NCBI GenBank assembly: GCA_019914945.1
Contig: CM034111.1
Span: 2,666,001-2,730,000, forward strand
Direction: 5' to 3'
Origin: Typha latifolia
Lineage: Eukaryota; Streptophyta; Magnoliopsida; Poales; Typhaceae
DNA length: 64,000 bases
In this document: positions 60,290 to 64,000 of the stretch, piece by piece
Layout: every line of letters starts with the position of its first letter
How positions within the stretch are numbered: position 1 is the stretch's first letter
Notes under the pieces: model-generated
What the model was told of the DNA's origin: nothing
The model's database searches: none
What the model saw: the letters and a program-made list of their open reading frames with translations, nothing else
Made by a program: the position numbers and the translations under genes

Positions 60290-63200
60290 TTATAGCTGTA
60301 ATTTCTTCCTCACGATGGTAGGAACACCATAACAAACAGGTGATGCCCCAATCAACAATGGGAGCTTGCAAGCGTCTCTCGCTTGGCTCATGCGTGATGC
60401 TATCCGCTTGCTTCCACAATAGTGGCATCTATTGTTTTCACATGACTCCTGCGGTTTCTTTCCTCTGTAGGGTTTTCTTCTTGTCTTCAAAAAGGCTGCA
60501 TTTCCTTCATTGTCAACGCTCATGCATCCAAACTCTTTTGCTAATCGGCAGGAATTTGAACAATTGTCCTGAGCGGCTAGTTCTTCTTGCAACCATGAAT
60601 TGAGCATGGCTTTACCAAATCGATCAATATCCTTATCTGTAACATCCCACAGATTTGCAACGACAGCAGGAGAACCAGCAAATAAATAGGACAGTGGAAC
60701 ACCTTGAGGGGCATAGCACCCTTTGCAAAGGAGTGATCCGCTGCTGCAACCCATAAGAAGAGTAGCAGCACATTGATCAACTTTTTCAATTTCATTTCCT
60801 GAAATATATTGGGTTCCTGCACCAGATGGCTTGACTTAGGTATTTTTAGTACAAGAATTCCTAGCAATACTAGCACAATAAGCAGTGTCACATTTGGAGC
60901 AACAGATACTAAAGAATATCTATGTGACTAATTTGACGTACCACTACCATGGCCGAAGTAAAGGAACATGTCATGATTCTGCAATGCTGAAACCAACTCT
61001 TCAGTTGTTGGAGCATCGCCAGCCTTTCCCTGCATAAAGATACCTTCAACTAAAGTCCTTGCATCATAAGAGAAGCTATTGATGACGATCAAACAAGAAT
61101 GAAACACAGATTCAGCCCATCTTGAAAGGAAAGAAAAATATAATAACTGATCTTACACTAAGACATCCATGACAACCAGAACGTACATAGAATATTCCCT
61201 ATTGCTTGGCTATGAAAGGATAGTGCGCTAGAGAAGGATGAAGAGAAAATTAGGTTAACTTTGTCAATAGAAGTATAGAACCCTAAACCTCTAGTCCTTT
61301 GGTTCTCTATTTTAAGTGGATTTGCACTAAATTAAACAGCGCAAGTGGATTAGGAATGCGGACTCTTTTCCTCTTTCTTTATTATGTTAACTCTCCCTCA
61401 CATATTATTAACCAATTACAGATCCAGTGGATTAACTTGTGCTATAAACATTTTGGTCAAGGAAATTTTACAATGAAAAACAGAAAAAAAAGAGAGATTT
61501 AAAAGTTATGCATTCTTGAATTCACTATTTATTCCACTGTTGCTTTGCAATTTTTCCAAAGATGTGCAACATCGACAGACTTTTGCAATTAATGTTTAAA
61601 GAATCAGTTTTTTGTTTGCATAAGTTGACAAAAATTTACCTTCCAGTTCTGATTTCTGAACCACTGCTCAAATTCCACCTGTGTGCTGTTGAGATCTCCA
61701 CTAGGGTTCAGCAAGTAGTAAGTGTTGAAAGGGTTAACTATTGGAAAGTGAGCACCAAATGCATCTCTCTCTTTTTGATGACAATGATTTTTATCAAATG
61801 TAAAAAAGATGCTGCCTACAGATGGCATGCGATATATCTCCTGACACCTTAGCATTGGTAAGTTCTCCCATGGGAGCATCTGCATCAACAACCAGTCACA
61901 AAATTAGGTCAGCTTATATCAATAGAAGAAGAAATTTGTATAATATAAGAACAGAGTGTTAGCAGAACAAAGCATGCAAATGTAATTTCCAGAACTGTTG
62001 TCACCAAAAACAGGAGGTACAGTGCTGGCAGAGGTAATAAATTATATTATTTTATCTCCAAAATGTATCCACAACATCAGTATTGTATGACTCAAGCAAG
62101 AATACTGTATGAGTCGTGGAAATTTAATGTCTCACCTGCACATCAGTATCCAGAACGAGAATTACTGGTTCTCTATCAATTGGTTCTGACTGCTCAACAA
62201 TTGCTTCTTGTAGCAAGAGAAGGATGGATTCAGGTATATCAGCTCCTATCTGACAAGCAGCAGAGAAAGCCCTAAATCTTTCCATCCCACAACATGCTCC
62301 CCGACCGAAGTAGCCTTTGTACAATACAAGCTGAGAAATACATGCTTCAGCATCAGCTACAGATTTGGCACCACCTAGTATAGCTTTCACGATGCTCTGA
62401 TTTACATCAAACTTGAATTGGGATTTCAGATCATTGATCAACTTTGGCAACACTATGTCCATATGTTTATGGACTAACTGCTGACCCAAAAGCAAACACC
62501 CCCAGGGTCCCAGCCATGATTCCTCCATATTCCTGGTTAAAATAACAAAAGAGTGAACAAAAGTAGTATGGACACCAAAAGCCCTAATACATGAGTTTCA
62601 GTAACACAAGAAACACAGTTAATTTAAGAATTCGAATGTAAGAGGTGGTCAAAAGACTCTATCCAAGCATCTCAATTATTTGGGGTCCTCCAAATGTTTT
62701 GGCACTCAAATTGCATAGGGAATACCAATAAATATTTACTGAAAATCCATGAGGGGAAATTTCACAGCATTAGTAGCATAAGTCCACAGCCTAAAGAAGG
62801 TGAACTTACTTTAGCAACTTATCCAGGCGATTGTTGAGATGGGTTCTCTGAGACCACCATTTAATATGGTTTGCTTGTCCATCAGCTGGAGTAAAGGTTG
62901 TATTAGAGAGAGATATAAAGTTCTCTTCTAGTAGCTGTTTGAAAGATGGAGCCACAGAATCCACAATAGTGCAACCCCAGGGACACTGCCAGCTCTTTAC
63001 TGATAATGAATTTGAGGTGAGAAGTTCTTTGCTGAAGTTAGCATCTTCAAGTTGCAGTTCTGGTAAAAACCCAGAGCAGGTAAGAAATTCTGAAACAGTG
63101 TTGCACATGTATCTTTGATTCAATGAAAAGATGCTGTACCTTCCAATATGAGATCCACAGGAAGAAGCATTGCAATTGGTTGACTAGTTGAATCCATTCT

Positions 63201-63794
63201 TGACACCAAAACCCAGGCAGGGAAAAAAGAAGGGAGAAGCAGAGTTTCTCCCAAGAGATTCACATAATCACCTCCAAGCATGCTTATGCAAATAATTGGA
63301 ACACTTGGGAGGCTCTGGAAGAAGTCAATCACATGTTGTTCAAGATGTTCTAGTTTTCCTGATAAAAATCTGCAACACAAAATGGTACTGCAATTAAGCT
63401 AGAGTTGAATGGCTTGGAGTACTACATTATTCTGGCTAGTAAGACAATTGAACCTGAGGAAAATGGATGGTCCATTATCTGTCTCAGTAATGGTATCACT
63501 AGGGTGACCCTGAAAAGCAGAAAAGACAATAAATAAAAGAAAATGTCTTGGAAACTGTGGACAAAGGAACTCGCACTATGCTAGAAACGTCATAATTTGT
63601 GCAAACATGAACACCTGAAGGGATGGGAGCTTACATCATATTTAATAAACTGATGTAAACTGTAACCACCATATGTAGCAAAAATAATTAGTATGTAATC
63701 AAGGGAACTGAAAGAGAACCTGAAGTTTTGATCTTGCAAATAGCAACCACCAAATACTACTTTTAATATCATGCACATGCTTTTCATTAGATAG
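60290..63794 (-). CDS. ESP1: Separase (ESP/AESP), C-terminal part; gene continues past the right edge
   Basis: Eight exons of the 3' end, in transcription order: 63794-63720, 63509-63454, 63369-63140, 63089-62810, 62532-62136, 61879-61640, 61029-60942, 60816-60290; 630 residues of a much larger protein (plant separases exceed 2,000). Separase is the caspase-like cysteine protease that cleaves cohesin at anaphase. The C-terminal peptidase region is complete: [32 protein letters not shown], the catalytic His in FLYFGHGSG, and the catalytic Cys in [10 protein letters not shown]. These are followed by [36 protein letters not shown]. The upstream part has the conserved [16 protein letters not shown] and [14 protein letters not shown] blocks. 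The His and Cys lie in separate exons (60942-61029 and 60290-60816). The exon at 63720-63794 is the least certain. The tail (to 60290) carries a CxxC...KRIASR-like stretch seen in plant separases. Confidence 0.93.
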
Positions 63795-64000
63795 CTGTTT
63801 CTTCATGATTACAAATCAACGAAGCCCAAAGTAACACCACTCCCAACCTGAGATGTTAACACTCATGTTGTCCGTCGTGAATTTTGATTATCTCTAATTA
63901 GTGTTGTAATAAAAAAAAAATATTGTAACTGCTGGACTCTTCACTTTGATATTGCGACTCTTTCTGCACCAATTATTTATCATCATAAGATATATTCCTT

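Overview
The window is nuclear DNA from a flowering plant, most likely a monocot. Genes are widely spaced and rich in introns, introns and spacers are AT-rich, and dinucleotide microsatellites are common. Several first exons or intronless genes (GeBP-like, first exon of the PHD gene, SAUR, PPR) are strongly GC-rich at their 5' ends, a pattern typical of monocots. The species cannot be named from the sequence alone. I rebuilt exon chains by hand; every accepted chain keeps one open frame with GT...AG junctions.

Layout, left to right. 4.4-5.3 kb (-): intronless GeBP/DUF573 transcription factor. 8.5-21.0 kb (+): 19-exon PHD/extended-PHD chromatin-reader protein. 24.9-28.3 kb (+): 11-exon GT31 beta-1,3-galactosyltransferase. 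32.3-32.6 kb (+): SAUR gene. 35.9-37.4 kb (-): PLS-class, E-type PPR protein resembling CLB19. 38.4-44.7 kb (-): 5-exon vasculin-like protein with a 4.3-kb intron that holds a decayed LINE. 47.3-50.1 kb (-): 5-exon CPR5. 53.1-54.8 kb (+): 5-exon group IIb WRKY factor. 57.8-58.8 kb (+): DUF1644 zinc-finger protein. 60.3 kb to the right edge (-): the C-terminal exons of separase, whose 5' part lies outside the window.

The genes do not form an operon or pathway, as expected for plant chromosomal DNA. Several belong to regulation and defence: CPR5, a defence and cell-cycle regulator; a WRKY factor with three upstream W-box cores; an auxin-responsive SAUR. Others are housekeeping: separase in chromosome segregation, a plastid-type PPR, a Golgi galactosyltransferase.

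The non-genic signals most worth checking are: a small MITE with TAA target-site duplication (6.2-6.7 kb); a 273-bp insertion bounded by perfect 17-bp direct repeats (35.2-35.4 kb); a LINE reverse-transcriptase relic antisense in an intron (40.05-40.43 kb); a 34-bp cluster of three ACGT-core elements (55.63 kb); an in-frame, stop-free 87-nt intron beside the DxD motif of the galactosyltransferase; and an upstream ORF that overlaps the PHD gene's start codon as ATGA. I found no CRISPR array, tRNA or rRNA gene, or clearly novel multi-gene system.
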